A DNA stretch of 57,850 nt from Vibrio hannami (GCF_029589055.1 NZ_JARQZP010000004.1:1-57850), one strand, 5' to 3'. Counted from the stretch's first letter, positions 9,802-19,469 are shown. Program-made: numbers and translations. Notes: generated by a model not told the origin, from the sequence alone.

Positions 9802-10189
9802 TTTAAATTCCTCCTTTACTGTATACACGCCGAAGTATATCAGAAAGGAGTCTCGAAAAAGGGACCTTGCTATCAACAGTATTTTCCAGACGGCCGACTT
9901 GTTACAAGATATCTTTAGAATTCCGCGACACTTCGATGTTTGGTTCAAAAATCACGGATTTTTTCCCCGGCAACGCCGCAAAATACCCTGCAAGAATCGT
10001 GAGGGCCCTAGCCAGAAAGAAGCCGACGCTTGGTGTTTTCGTATCGAGATGCCTGTTGCTTACCTTGCAGTCGTCGCCCTGGGCAATGTTTGCCCCAAAA
10101 AGGCTGCACTACTATTTCGGAACTGAGGAGTGCTTAAATTAAAGAGAGTGGTTTAATGGCCACTCAATTCCGAAAGGATTATCTCGAAT
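9802..10189. other. Stretch without a supportable gene
   Basis: Plus-strand frames here (for example one ending CPKKAALLFRN) have no recognised homology or binding site. At 10105-10166 it carries a diverged copy of the 8.82-8.90 kb segment: ACTACTATTTCGGAACTGAGG, then a hairpin GAGTGG-TTTAATGG-CCACTC. Confidence 0.35.
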
Positions 10190-10211
10190 TTAAAAGAGGG
10201 GGAAACCCTCT
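10190..10211 (-). terminator. Terminator of the small unknown gene
   Basis: On the minus strand GAGGG-TTTCC-CCCTC is followed by TTTTAAATT, directly after the stop codon. Confidence 0.6.
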
Positions 10212-10484
10212 CTAATCATTATGAGTATTATAATCCCAGTAAACATCGACATTAACTGTTGCACCGGCTTCGCAATCGTTATTTTTGCTTCAACGTATAG
10301 TTCCTTACCAGATATATCACGTAAAGGCGATATGGCTGACTTTAGCAATCGTGGCGTTGGCTTTTGATACCAAATGTTTCGTTGTTTGATCAGCCGCATT
10401 CAAACCTTGTTCCAATTCGTGTTCGAGGAAAGCTTGTGAAATAAATCCGTTGTGATTAGGTTCTCCCAGGATTGAACCGATCAT
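10212..10484 (-). CDS. Unknown protein of about 90 residues, frame-broken
   Basis: ATG 10484 follows GGAAGTGAGGTG. The product starts MIGSILGEPNHNGFISQAFL EHELEQGLNAADQTTKHLVS, continues SKANATIAKVSHIAF, then after a break near 10330 ISGKELYVEAKITIA, and ends AGATVNVDVYWDYNTHND. A polar helical N-terminal half is followed by a beta-rich C-terminal half. I do not recognise the family. It is monocistronic with its own terminator. The clean start signal and stop-hairpin arrangement make it a real gene. Confidence 0.5.
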
Positions 10485-11320
10485 TTCAACACCTCACTTC
10501 CTCAAAAAAACATGACAAAAGTAATGACCAACAATGAGTTTACCACTATACGAAAAATGATTGGTGAATAAATCCTGTCTATCCAAGAAAATGAATCTCA
10601 TTGATCAGGTCTAAATGCATGAACCGAATGTTATTAAGTAAGGTCTTCCTGTGCCCGGTTTGTTCTGAAGTTTTGCCGAGAAAATTGGCGGTCTAAAGGA
10701 TCCGACACTGATACTCCCTGGCCACTTATAAACGATAAAGTGACTTTATTCTATTCCAACAATATCATCCAACTGTATAATATGCTTTTCATCCGTAAGG
10801 CTCATGATACGCAACTCCCCTTCTAGGCATCAACATAGTGGATATGTCCAGTGAGCTCTTTTCTCTTTCCTCTCTGATGAAAGAGGAATTGTAAAGATTT
10901 GTTTTATCCCAGGATCAAAACTTTTGGGAATGGACAATCTATTCAGAGAAGACTATTATAGTTTTTTTCAATCTAACGATTAGATGCCCCCTAAGATAGA
11001 TGTTTTTAAAATTTAATGCTTTCCAGAATAATTACAGTATATTTCAAGGACCTTTATATTGCGGTCCAGCAGATTAGTTTACAGCTGCTTGAATGGTGAG
11101 TGGGGTATGATTTAAAGAATATCCTGTATCTCAAAATGAAAAGGATATATCTCCCCACCTGGACTGATCTGGATAATGTTATGATTAATTTACATATATA
11201 ATCAATTTTGGGTGAATGTTGTAAATTAAAACTCTTTTTTTGTAAAATGAGAATTAAGAGCCACAATATCGGTTTTAATTTTCTAAATATTTAAAACAAT
11301 AAGAGAGGAAGAATGTTAAC
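10485..11320. other. Gene-poor stretch with YolD remnant
   Basis: Apart from the YolD tail on the minus strand, no gene was found. The last 100 bases before 11320 are A/T-rich and presumably hold the rap promoter. Confidence 0.4.
10746..10885 (-). pseudogene. YolD-like protein, C-terminal remnant
   Basis: With one frame break near 10830 the minus strand encodes KELTGHIHYVDA then EGELRIMSLTDEKHIIQLDD and IVGIE with a stop at 10746. This matches the C-terminal Tudor-like part of YolD-family proteins (pattern GxIHYxDxxxxELRI...HxIxxxDIVxIE). The N-terminal half is not readable. YolD genes usually precede uvrX in mobile DNA; here the uvrX remnant is at the window start. Confidence 0.6.
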
Positions 11321-12404
11321 ATGGTGGAGACGAAAATAGCCCCTGAAAAAATGGCAAAAATGCTAAATCAATGGTATGGCATGATTAAACGTCATCAAAC
11401 CGCAGAAGCGGCTGCTTTAAAAGAGGAGATCCGTAGTTTGCTACCTCATATGGATGAAAATCAGGATCTTCTTATTTATTTCAACCTCTTAGATTTTCGC
11501 TACAAGGTGTTAACAGAAGAAAAACTTGAGGAAGCTGATAAAGCCTATTGTATCATCAAGGGTATTGGCGAAGAAAACACTGATAATATGATCGTTTATT
11601 ATTCGTTGTTTTTCTCAGGTGTATATAGAGGTTTTACAAAAAGAACTACGTTGAAGCTATATGCTTTTATCAACTGGCCGAAGCAAAACTTCGTAATATC
11701 CCCGACCAAATAGAACATGCAGAATTCCATTATAAAATTGCTGAAGCATATTATCAGATAGACCAACATCTTATTTCTATAAGCCATGCATTAAAAGCAA
11801 GAAGCATTTTTCGAGAACATGAAGAATATAAGCACAGATCGATTAAATGTGAAATGATTCTTGGAGCTAACATGTATGATATGTATAGATTTTCCCAAGC
11901 GGAAGAGCACTATCAAAAGCTTTGAATGAAGCCAAAAGCTCAGGATTTCCAAAGGAAGTTGGCATAGTTTATCATAATCTCGGTTTAATATATGATAGAA
12001 AAAATATACCTAAACTAGCTGAAGAATACTTTATAAAAGCTATTCACATTAAAGAGCACTTAGAATCAATAAATGGTGTTAGAAGTTTATATATGATAGC
12101 AAGTGTTCTTTACAGAAATAATCAAGTTGCCGAAGCAAGGAGTTGGTATGATAAGGGCCTTGAAAAGGCAGAATCGTTAAAAGAAAAGGAATACGAAGCA
12201 AAACTAAAGCTGATCCATGCTTTATATGATTGTCATAATGATTCTTTAATAAATGAAGCTTTACAATACCTTGAACAAAAAAATCTATGGCCAGATACAT
12301 CAGAACTTAATGAACAAATTGCGGAATATTATTTAAAACAAGGAAATTTAATCAAGGCTGTTGAATACTATAAAAGAGCATTAAAAGCAAAAATCAAATT
12401 ATGA
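11321..12404 (+). CDS. Rap-family TPR protein (response-regulator aspartate phosphatase), frame-broken
   Basis: Begins MVETKIAPEKMAKMLNQWYG and runs about 360 codons to KAIKL-type end at 12404, the standard Rap length. The N-terminal three-helix region (WYGMIKRHQTAEAAALKEEI) is followed by TPR repeats: GIVYHNLGLIYDRKNIPKLA, RSLYMIASVLYRNNQVAEAR, QIAEYYLKQGNLIKAVEYYK. Breaks occur near 11630 and 11915. Rap proteins dephosphorylate Spo0F~P or block ComA/DegU, and are inhibited by the imported Phr peptide. The phr gene follows 20 bases downstream. The start is supported by GAGAGGAAG upstream. Which Rap subtype it is cannot be said from sequence reading alone. Confidence 0.9.
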
Positions 12405-12423
12405 AAGTAATGGAGGCGTTAGC

Positions 12424-12548
12424 ATGAAAAAACTAAGTAATCGGAATTTTAAAGCATCCTTACAATCACTTTTGCTTTTGTCCCTCTTGAAAAAGCGATT
12501 ACTGGCGGAACATCAGGTTTTCAAGTAGCTGAAAAAGCAATCACATAA
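12424..12548 (+). CDS. Phr signalling pro-peptide with two EKAIT copies, frame-broken
   Basis: About 41 codons directly downstream of rap: MKKLSNR, a hydrophobic export segment ILTITFAFVPL (after a one-base break near 12460), then EKAITGGTSGFQVAEKAIT and stop. Phr pro-peptides are exported, cut to a penta- or hexapeptide from the C-terminus and re-imported by Opp to inhibit the cognate Rap. EKAIT has the family's usual basic second residue and terminal Thr (compare PhrC ERGMT). Here it occurs twice in the same frame, at 12489-12503 and 12531-12545. The frame break is probably a sequencing error. Confidence 0.8.
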
Positions 12549-12640
12549 ACACATTGGAGCGATATCTAAATGAATAAAAGTTACTCTCGTTTAGCGACAA
12601 ATTCTTTAAAACATTAATGCAAAAATGTATTATATGGACA

Positions 12641-12678
12641 AAAGAGCGGGTATCTTCAAATTTCCCGCTCTTTTTTGT
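12641..12678 (+). terminator. Terminator of rap-phr
   Basis: AAAGAGCGGG and CCCGCTCTTT pair around a 13-base loop and are followed by TTTTTTG; the A run on the other side may also serve the minus strand. Confidence 0.85.
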
Positions 12679-12686
12679 GCAATTAC

Positions 12687-12879
12687 CTATATAGGCTCAC
12701 TTCCGTATGCAATTACCATATGGCTTTGCACTTCAAGCTTTAGCTTCTGCAAACCCCGCCTCAAATTTGGTTAATTCAATTCCTAGCGACTTTGCATACG
12801 AATCATTCTCTACTTGCTTATAAATTTGTTCGCGGTATTCTTCATAGATTTGATACTCGTTAATTTTCTTTTTCACCAT
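12687..12879 (-). pseudogene. PaaI-like hotdog thioesterase, N-terminal remnant
   Basis: ATG 12879 follows AAAGGAGG and reads [60 protein letters not shown] (one break near 12740) before a stop at 12687. This is the N-terminal third of PaaI-type acyl-CoA thioesterases; the expected HGGAIFxLAD catalytic motif that follows NAYGS is missing, replaced by unrelated DNA next to the rap-phr terminator. It sits just after azlD, so it may once have been co-transcribed. A short direct repeat (GCAATTACC-ATAT-GG, near 12680 and 12710) marks the break. Confidence 0.6.
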
Positions 12880-12920
12880 CCCCAGCCTCCTTTGATATTC
12901 ACAAATCCTAATCGGTATGA

Positions 12921-13254
12921 TCAAAAAATCAATTGCACCAAAAATCATATAGACAACAGTTCCACCTGCTATAGAAAGGAGCATATTCTTCTTCCAAAAG
13001 TGAAGCAGCACAACTGCAGACGCCCCAATCAATTCAGGGACGCCGTGACTTCCAGAAAGTAAACTCACATCTTTAAAGCAATAAATAACTAGAAGCCCAA
13101 TTACTGCCGACGGCAGCACTTTACCGAGATACTGTACATATTTCGGTGTCGGTTTGCCCGATGGGAAAATCATAAATGGAAGGAACCGTGTCAGCATTGT
13201 TCCAAGCACTACCATAGCAATTGTGATGATTTGCTGCGTTACACTCATTGTCAT
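12921..13254 (-). CDS. azlD: AzlD branched-chain amino acid exporter subunit
   Basis: Small membrane protein of about 110 residues: [60 protein letters not shown] and [14 protein letters not shown], four helices as usual. The natural end is probably VQLIF at 12921 (one extra base near 12945 otherwise fuses it to the thioesterase remnant). Its ATG overlaps the azlC stop by 4 bases (ATGA), a classic coupled arrangement. With AzlC it forms a branched-chain amino acid (or analogue) efflux permease. Confidence 0.85.
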
Positions 13255-13958
13255 GCGGCAACCTCAACTTTCTCCAATGGTTTTCTAAAAGCGGTAAGTA
13301 CCCCCAGAATCGCAAGCATCGCAGGAATCATGAAGTTGTTTCCGCCGAAAATCATCAGGCTGGCAGCTGAAATTCCAAGCCCTGTGAGAGCGCTATAGTG
13401 CCGTTTCTCTTTCATCCACTGTTCAACGAAAATCACAACAAAAAGAGCCGTCATCACAAAATCGAGCCCTTCTGTGTTGAACTTGACAAGAGATCCAAAA
13501 GTGCCGCCAATCGCTGCTCCTATCACCCAATAGAAATGATTGAGCAGTGTCACGAAAAACATAAACCAGCCCTTGTCTACATTCTTCGGAACATTAACGG
13601 TACAATTGATAGAAAAAGACTCATCGCACATCCCGTAAGGATCAGATAAAACTTTTTCTTGCCGGTTCCCCTATACTTATCCAGCATGGAAATGCCATAA
13701 AAAGGTGTCGTGCGTTCACCATTAAAGTTAAAAAGCATTCATCGGGTTGAACGCCCCAAGCAATAAATTGGCTGCGACAAACTCCATTGACCCCGCAAAA
13801 ATTGCAAAGCTCATGATGATTGGATAAATGGCGCTGAACCCTAATGAATTCATATAGATCCCATAGGCAATCCCCAAAAGACAAAGCCCGCCAAAATAGG
13901 AACTGTATATGGAAAAGCCGCGCGACATGCAATCGCATATTTGATTTCTTTTTTTCAT
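13251..13958 (-). CDS. azlC: AzlC branched-chain amino acid exporter subunit, frame-broken
   Basis: About 235 codons: [57 protein letters not shown], then after breaks near 13730 and 13650 [20 protein letters not shown], and ends [12 protein letters not shown]. The 'SMEFVAxxLL' and 'NxRHLFYG' motifs are typical of AzlC. ATG 13958 is preceded by AAGGATG; the first residues are frame-shifted. Transcribed divergently from the MocR-type regulator, whose putative operators lie in the shared upstream region, so expression is likely under its control. Confidence 0.85.
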
Positions 13959-14012
13959 ATGATCCACATCCTTCAGCTGCTAACTTAATTCCATACAAAT
14001 TTAACACACGAA

Positions 14013-14044
14013 ATCCATACAATAAATAAGATAATTGTATGGAT
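14013..14044. promoter_or_regulatory. Palindromic operator 1 (ATCCATACAAT-N10-ATTGTATGGAT)
   Basis: Perfect 11-base inverted repeat separated by 10 bases, 55 bases upstream of azlC. A near-identical palindrome lies at 14110-14137 and a half site (TCCATACAAAT) at about 13989. Likely binding site of the divergent MocR regulator. Confidence 0.75.
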
Positions 14045-14058
14045 TACAATAAAATAAA

Positions 14059-14080
14059 TGCCTCCATTTGAGAATGGAGG
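14059..14080. promoter_or_regulatory. Hairpin between the two operators
   Basis: GCCTCCATT-TGAG-AATGGAGGC is a perfect 9-base stem with a 4-base loop lying midway between the two operator palindromes. It has A/T-rich but not pure T flanks, so it may be a weak terminator or leader structure for a transcript that starts at operator 2. Confidence 0.4.
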
Positions 14081-14109
14081 CTGATAAAAAATGAACTTCC
14101 TTTTTGAAA

Positions 14110-14137
14110 CCATACAATAAATGATATGATTGTATGG
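14110..14137. promoter_or_regulatory. Palindromic operator 2 (CCATACAAT-N10-ATTGTATGG)
   Basis: Same arms and same 10-base spacing as operator 1, ending 20 bases before the MocR start codon. Placement suggests autoregulation of the regulator gene. Confidence 0.75.
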
Positions 14138-14157
14138 AATACGATAGAAGGTGCAGT

Positions 14158-15559
14158 ATGCCAGTAAATTCATTTGACAATTATCAATGTCTTGGAAACC
14201 TGATAGAAAGCATTAAAGCGTCCTTACTATTATTCGATTGCGGAGTTGCTTGAACAGGATATCATAAACGGCTTCTTAGCGCCCGGGACAAAGCTGCCTC
14301 CGCAACGGGAATTGGCAGATTTTCTCGATTTGAACTTTACCACGATTACCCGTGCCTACAAACTGTGCGAGTTTAAAGGATTGATTTATGCAGTCACCGG
14401 AAGCGGCACCTTTGTTTCTCCTAATGCTGCCCGTTCTATTACCATTTCCGCAGATAACACCACAAACCTTATTGATTTTGGATTTGTAGCCTCTTTTGAG
14501 CAAACCAACGGCATCGTAGCCGAGGTTGCGCAAAAGGTTGCGGAGAAAAACTACTTAGAGAAGCTATTGAATTACAATGATCCGACAGGTATTCCGCATC
14601 AAAAAACGGCAGGGCTAAACTGGATGGAATCCTTCGGTATTCACGCAGACCAAGAGCATATAGCGATTGTTTCCGGCGCTCAAAATGCGTTGGCCATTGC
14701 GTTGATCTCCTTGTTTGAGCCCGGAAATCGCATTGCAACCGACTTATATACTTTTTCAAACTTTATTGAGTTGGCAAAGATGTTCCATATACAGTTAGTC
14801 CCCATTCCCGGAGACCAGTTTGGAATGCTGCCGGACGAGCTGGAAAAGCAGTGCTGCCAAACAAAAATTCACGGGATTTTTCTGATCCCCTCTTGCTCTA
14901 ATCCGACCACAATCATGATTTCAGATTTTCGAAAGCATGAATTGGCGGCGATCATCCGCAAGCATCATTTAATTTTGATCGAGGATGACATCCATGCATT
15001 TCTGACGGCAGGCATTGTCTCCGATTATCGGCAGCCGATGTTCAATTTGCTTCCGGAACAGAGCGTTTATATTTGCAGCACCTCTAAGTCTTTATGCTCC
15101 GGATTAAGAGTCGCCTACATGGTCTATGGGGATGCCTTCCGCAAGAATATGTTACAGAGCATTTTTAACGTCAATGTCAAAACGTCTTCTTTAGATGCCG
15201 AGGTCATCACGGAGCTGATTTTATCAGGCAAGGCTCATGAAATTGTTTCGCAAAAGAAACAGCTTGCACAGTCTGCTAATGATCTTTATAAAGAATATTT
15301 TCCAGCGGGTCAGCCCGGTGAACATCCTCTCAGTTTTTACCGCTGGCTTTCTATTGAAGAGGATGTTGATTCATCACAGTTAGAAGTGGATTTGAAGATG
15401 CGCGGTATTCGTGTTTTTCATTCTGACCGTTTCCTCAGCGGGCAGACGACACGTGAAAAATATTTGCGCATTGCGCTTTCTTCTACAAACTCATTAGATG
15501 AGCTGAAACTGGGGTTGGACATACTAAAACAGTATCTCGCGCTGATTCAGATGGATTAA
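14158..15559 (+). CDS. MocR-family (GntR plus aminotransferase-like) regulator
   Basis: About 465 codons. Start ATG 14158 reads MPVNSFDNY..., with frame breaks near 14190-14235 before the open stretch beginning YYSIAELLEQDI. N-terminal GntR winged helix: GTKLPPQRELADFLDLNFTT ITRAYKLCEFKGLIYAVTGS GTFVS. The C-terminal fold-type-I aminotransferase-like domain has the PLP-lysine motif STSKSLCSGLR and IFLIPSCSNPTTI. MocR proteins use PLP as effector-sensing cofactor and often regulate adjacent transporters; here azlCD is divergent and two matching palindromes lie between. The ligand is unknown; a branched-chain or related amino acid is a reasonable guess. Confidence 0.85.
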
Positions 15560-15566
15560 GTAATCA

Positions 15567-15603
15567 GACACGACTAAAGTAAGATTTAGTTGTGTTTTTT
15601 TAT
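15567..15603 (+). terminator. Terminator of the MocR gene
   Basis: CACGACTAAA and TTTAGTTGTG pair around GTAAGA, followed by TTTTTTT. Just beyond, the minus strand at about 15600-15660 reads FLYDKQGKRLNKRQERE-stop, possibly the tail of a lost gene. Confidence 0.8.
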
Positions 15604-15771
15604 TCCCGCTCCTGCCGCTTGTTCAGGCGCTTCCCCTGCTTGTCATACAGGAAATTGATTCTTTTTTATTGATGCTTTTGGTACAATTGGATTGGTGCTT
15701 CCAGTGTCCGATTAATGCGAAGAAATGCAGATCAACGACAGATATACATAGTGAAACAGGAGGAAGACAGT

Positions 15772-16584
15772 ATGGGGAGATCGAGTCAAAAGAAGCAGTT
15801 TGAAAGGCGATTTAAGAACGAAGTGGTTGAGGTGGCCGCAGTCACCGGTCCATCCGGTATTGGAGCATGGAGAGCGAACGACGATGAAATGTGGAATGCC
15901 TCCATTCCGTTGATTGCCTGGAAAGAGCTCAGCGGCAGCAAGTCTGCTGTTCAGGAAGAGCTGCAGTTGGAATGGCTTGCCGATGATGACGAATGGCAAA
16001 AAGCGAAAGATATATTGGAAGCGAATGCCGTTGTCAGACTGTATGTTCGTATGGGAGATCAGGCCATGACGCTTGTAAAGGTTGTAGATTCGGCCTATCA
16101 GGACGACGAATTGCAAAGTATTTTGAAGGAATCGCTGGAGCCGGTATATTACGAGGACGAGAAATTGGGCACCTTTGCGCTGTTCAAGTCGGTCAATGTG
16201 TTTGAGAAGGACATCACCTGGGCCGGACAACATGGAAAGCTCTACTTTGACTGGGATGAAGACGATCGGCAGATGAAGGCTTCGCTGGAAACCGCACATA
16301 TTTTATTTCAAGACCAAGCGCATTGGAATGCGAAAATACGGGCTTACGCTGCCGAAGAATTGGTCGAACTGGCCAACGACTGGCTGCAGGATAATGATGA
16401 AGCGGAGGTTGACGAGATCACCAAGGAGATGTTTATCGCGCTTATGGAATTGAGCAGTATCAGTGTGTATCCTGAGGGAGACTTTGAAGTATTCTTTGAT
16501 GACGGTGATATGTTTTGGGGACACTCGATCATTGTTAGCGGCAATCGAAACGGTACGTTTGAATCAGCTGAAATTGCCGGATAA
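15772..16584 (+). CDS. DUF2262 domain protein, intact
   Basis: Open for 270 codons from ATG 15772 (MGRSSQKKQFERRFKNEVVE), preceded by CAGGAGGAAG. Acidic, soluble, no signal peptide or membrane segment. The C-terminal half (FDWDEDDRQMKASLETAHIL, AAEELVELANDWLQDNDEAE, ISVYPEGDFEVFFDDGDMFW, GHSIIVSGN) has the DUF2262 pattern; the N-terminal third is less characteristic. Function of the family is unknown. One of the few genes here without a frameshift. It stands alone between two terminators, so probably monocistronic. Confidence 0.8.
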   Translation: MGRSSQKKQFERRFKNEVVEVAAVTGPSGIGAWRANDDEMWNASIPLIAWKELSGSKSAVQEELQLEWLADDDEWQKAKDILEANAVVRLYVRMGDQAMTLVKVVDSAYQDDELQSILKESLEPVYYEDEKLGTFALFKSVNVFEKDITWAGQHGKLYFDWDEDDRQMKASLETAHILFQDQAHWNAKIRAYAAEELVELANDWLQDNDEAEVDEITKEMFIALMELSSISVYPEGDFEVFFDDGDMFWGHSIIVSGNRNGTFESAEIAG

Positions 16585-16647
16585 AGCGGGACGTCCACTC
16601 ATCTTTTTGGAAATTCATCATTCGTAAAAATGTTAGCCGCTTTCCTG

Positions 16648-16690
16648 AAATGATAAAAAGGGTGATGTTTGTGCATCACCCTTTTTTAGC
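16648..16690. terminator. Terminator after the DUF2262 gene
   Basis: GGGTGATG-TTTGTG-CATCACCC with A run before and T run after (usable on both strands). The 34 bases from 16648 recur almost exactly at 29571-29604. Confidence 0.85.
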
Positions 16691-16789
16691 CGCTGCAATT
16701 TTTTACATAGATTCCGAAGCTCTGCATATACTTATTTCTGCAAGAAACCAGCGTATAGCTTTTCTCGATTGATGCCAGCCCTTGAGCGC

Positions 16790-18307
16790 CTACTTCAGTA
16801 GCCTTTCTTCTTGTAAAAACCCGCGGGCCACTTCTTCTGCAGGTTTGCCTTTAACGTTCACCTGATAATTCATTTCACGCATCTTGCGATCAGATATTTT
16901 TCCGGCCAGTTTATTTAATGCCTGTTCTATTTCAGGATATTTTTGCAGGGTTTCTTTTCTCAGCAAAGGTGCGCCCTGATATGGAGGAAATACATGTTTG
17001 TCATCTTTCAAAACAGACAAGTTATACTGTTCTAATTCACTGTCCGTTGAATAAGCATCTACCACCTGAATATCGCCTGTTTTGATTGCGTTGTACCGAA
17101 GCTTCGGCTCCATCGTGGCGACATTTGAAAATGTAATTCCATAAGTATTCTGGATACCGCGGTATCCATCTTCGCGGTCTGCAAACTCGAGTGTAAAACC
17201 GGCTTTGATGTTTTCCTGATGTTTTTTTAAGTCCGAAATCGTTTTTAAATGGTATTTTAGGGCCAGCTGTTTTGGTACTGCCAATGCATAAGTATTGTTA
17301 TACGCCATCGGCTTTAACAACGTCATGTCAAATGTTTTGAGCATTCCTTTTCTTGCTTGTTCATAGACCTGTTTTTGATCTGTACTGACAGGAGTTTCTT
17401 TTAAAAACTCAGAGATTGCGGTGCCAGTAAATTCGGGATAAACATCTATGTCCCCTGATTTTAATGCTTGAAACACAAATGAAGTCTTGCCAAACCCCGG
17501 TTTTACTTCTACGTGTAAATCGGTATCTTCTTCAATCAAAAGCTTGTACATATTGATTAATATGTCAGGCTCAGAACCAAGTTTGCCCGCGATGACGATA
17601 TGTTTGCCTCCCTGTCCGTAAGAAAATGACAAGGCCAAGATGATAATGGTCGCGGCTGCAAATCCCCCAATGCCGACTAATAATTTCTTAAATGACAGCT
17701 TTTCAAAGCTGCGGAGCAGAAAATCAAAAATGATGGCCAGGATGGCCGCCGGTATCGCTCCAAGTACAATGAGTTCAGTATTATTTCGGTCAATCCCAAG
17801 AAGAATGATATCACCTAAGCCTCCGGCGCCGATAAGGGCCGCCAGTGTTGCGGTGCCGACAATTAATACCATAGCCGTTCTTATGCCTGCCATGATAACC
17901 GGCATAGCCAAAGGAAGCTCTACCTTGATCAGCCTTTTTTGACTGTTCATCCCCATTGCTCTTGCCGCCTCTAGCAAAGATGGATCAATCTCTTTAATTC
18001 CTGTATATGTGTTTCTTAAAATCGGAAGCAATGCATAGACAATAAGAGCTATAATCGCAGGTACTTTCCCGATACCAACGATGGGAATCAGAAGGCCGAG
18101 AAGGGCCAGCGAGGGAATGGTTTGCAAAACGGCCGTTACCCCGATGATGCCTTCCGCTATTTTTGGCTTTCTCGTCAAATAAATACCGAGGGGAATCGAT
18201 ATCACAACTGCAAAAAAGAGTGCGATAAGTGAAATTTGAATGTGTTCCAGCAATGCATTTATCAATTGTCCTTTTCTTTCTGCTAAATCATGAGAAAAAT
18301 TATTCAT
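16790..18307 (-). CDS. Fused ABC permease / substrate-binding protein, betaine-type (OpuFB/EgtU-like)
   Basis: Intact, 505 residues. Residues 1-225 are a betaine/choline-type permease: [20 protein letters not shown], the ATPase-contact EAA loop [20 protein letters not shown], and [18 protein letters not shown]. After a membrane anchor ([20 protein letters not shown]), residues about 238-505 form an OpuAC-type binding domain ([30 protein letters not shown]). Such fusions are known for osmoprotectants (OpuFB, BusAB-like) and for ergothioneine (EgtU). Substrate cannot be settled by eye. It overlaps the ATPase gene by 8 bases, so the two are translationally coupled. No frameshift. Confidence 0.85.
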   Translation of the reverse strand: MNNFSHDLAERKGQLINALLEHIQISLIALFFAVVISIPLGIYLTRKPKIAEGIIGVTAVLQTIPSLALLGLLIPIVGIGKVPAIIALIVYALLPILRNTYTGIKEIDPSLLEAARAMGMNSQKRLIKVELPLAMPVIMAGIRTAMVLIVGTATLAALIGAGGLGDIILLGIDRNNTELIVLGAIPAAILAIIFDFLLRSFEKLSFKKLLVGIGGFAAATIIILALSFSYGQGGKHIVIAGKLGSEPDILINMYKLLIEEDTDLHVEVKPGFGKTSFVFQALKSGDIDVYPEFTGTAISEFLKETPVSTDQKQVYEQARKGMLKTFDMTLLKPMAYNNTYALAVPKQLALKYHLKTISDLKKHQENIKAGFTLEFADREDGYRGIQNTYGITFSNVATMEPKLRYNAIKTGDIQVVDAYSTDSELEQYNLSVLKDDKHVFPPYQGAPLLRKETLQKYPEIEQALNKLAGKISDRKMREMNYQVNVKGKPAEEVARGFLQEERLLK

Positions 18308-19262
18308 TCGCGCTGCCTCTCTTTTGCATGTGATGAGCCAGATATTGGATGATGCCTTTTCTGTCGATAGCCCCTATAATCTGGCCGTCACGTTCTGCAA
18401 AGATGTGGTCATGATGTTCCAATTTACTCAAAACCTCTTGCAATGAAGTTGATACAGGCACTGTCTCAAAAGACCCCTCTTCCGTATATTCCATTTGCCG
18501 GACGATTTTTTCGAGATTCAGCCTCTCGTCGGTCAATCTTTCCTGCCCCCAACGAAATCTTTTACAAAATCATTGGCGGGATGCATCAAAATTTCATCAG
18601 GTGTACCGATTTGCACAATTTCACCCTGATTCATAATGCAGATCCGGTCCCCCAGCTTTAAGGCTTCCTGCATATCATGAGTCACAAACTACAATCGTTT
18701 TGTTTATGCTTTGTTGCAAATCCAGAAGATCATCCTGTAATTTCTCTCTTGTTATTGGATCAAGAGCGCTAAACGGTTCATCCATTAAAACCATTTCGGG
18801 GTCAGCAGCCAAGGCCCGTATCACGCCAATTCTTTGCTGCTGGCCTCCTGAAAGCTCATCAGGCCTTCTTTTGCGATATACGTCAGGTTTCAATCCGACC
18901 ATTTCTAAAAGCTCGTCGACCCGCTGTTTCGTTTTTTCCCGGCTCCATTTTTTCAGTTCCGGAACGACTGCTATGTTTTCCTCGATACTCATATTCGGAA
19001 AAAGAGCGATTTGCTGAAGGACGTAGCCGATGTTCCACCGCAATTCATGAATATCATATTCGCTTATTTTTTGATCATTAATAAAAATCGTACCGTCAGA
19101 CAGCTCGATTAAACGATTGATCATTTTAGTACCGTTGTTTTTCCGCTGCCGCTGGGACCGGATAATGACAAAGAATTCTCCTTTTTTGATGACTGCATTA
19201 AATGATTTCACAGCATAAGTTCCGGTTGTGTATTGCTTTGATACATTTTTGAATGTAATCAT
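18300..19262 (-). CDS. Betaine-type ABC transporter ATPase with CBS domain, frame-broken
   Basis: [20 protein letters not shown] opens the ATPase; Walker A (GPSGSGKT) is interrupted by an indel near 19150. Other motifs: Q-loop [16 protein letters not shown], signature [17 protein letters not shown], Walker [15 protein letters not shown] second break near 18690 (His-switch region, [13 protein letters not shown] readable in another frame) precedes the C-terminal CBS-like segment ending [15 protein letters not shown]. Length and layout match OpuCA/ProV-type ATPases. It pairs with the fused permease to import an osmoprotectant or related quaternary ammonium compound. Confidence 0.85.
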
Positions 19263-19469
19263 AAGTCACTTCCTATCATGTTCTAATCATAAATCCTGCG
19301 GGGTGATGAGCTGACATCGCTTAATATGCTTGCAAGCTTCGGCATAGAATTCGCTTTGGTCTATCTCTTGCCCATTATAAATTATTTTTTGTCCTACTAT
19401 TTTTGTATAAAATAAATAATATGTCTAGCCTTTTTTTCTGAACGCGTTCTTAATACTGTCTCTTTTAGA

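Noticed and set aside
9668..10142. Plus-strand open frames opposite the Mrr_N gene
   Set aside because: No start signal or homology; the minus strand shows an ordered winged-helix pattern with a good binding site.
12550..12620. 15-codon frame MNKSYSRLATNSLKH after phr
   Set aside because: No ribosome binding site of note; likely chance.
12733..13254. AzlD fused to a C-terminal extension
   Set aside because: The fusion comes from one extra base; a ribosome binding site and a thioesterase-like N-terminus show two separate genes.
15712..16299. Long minus-strand open frame (195 codons) opposite the DUF2262 gene
   Set aside because: It is a shadow of a well-supported plus-strand gene with its own ribosome binding site and family match.
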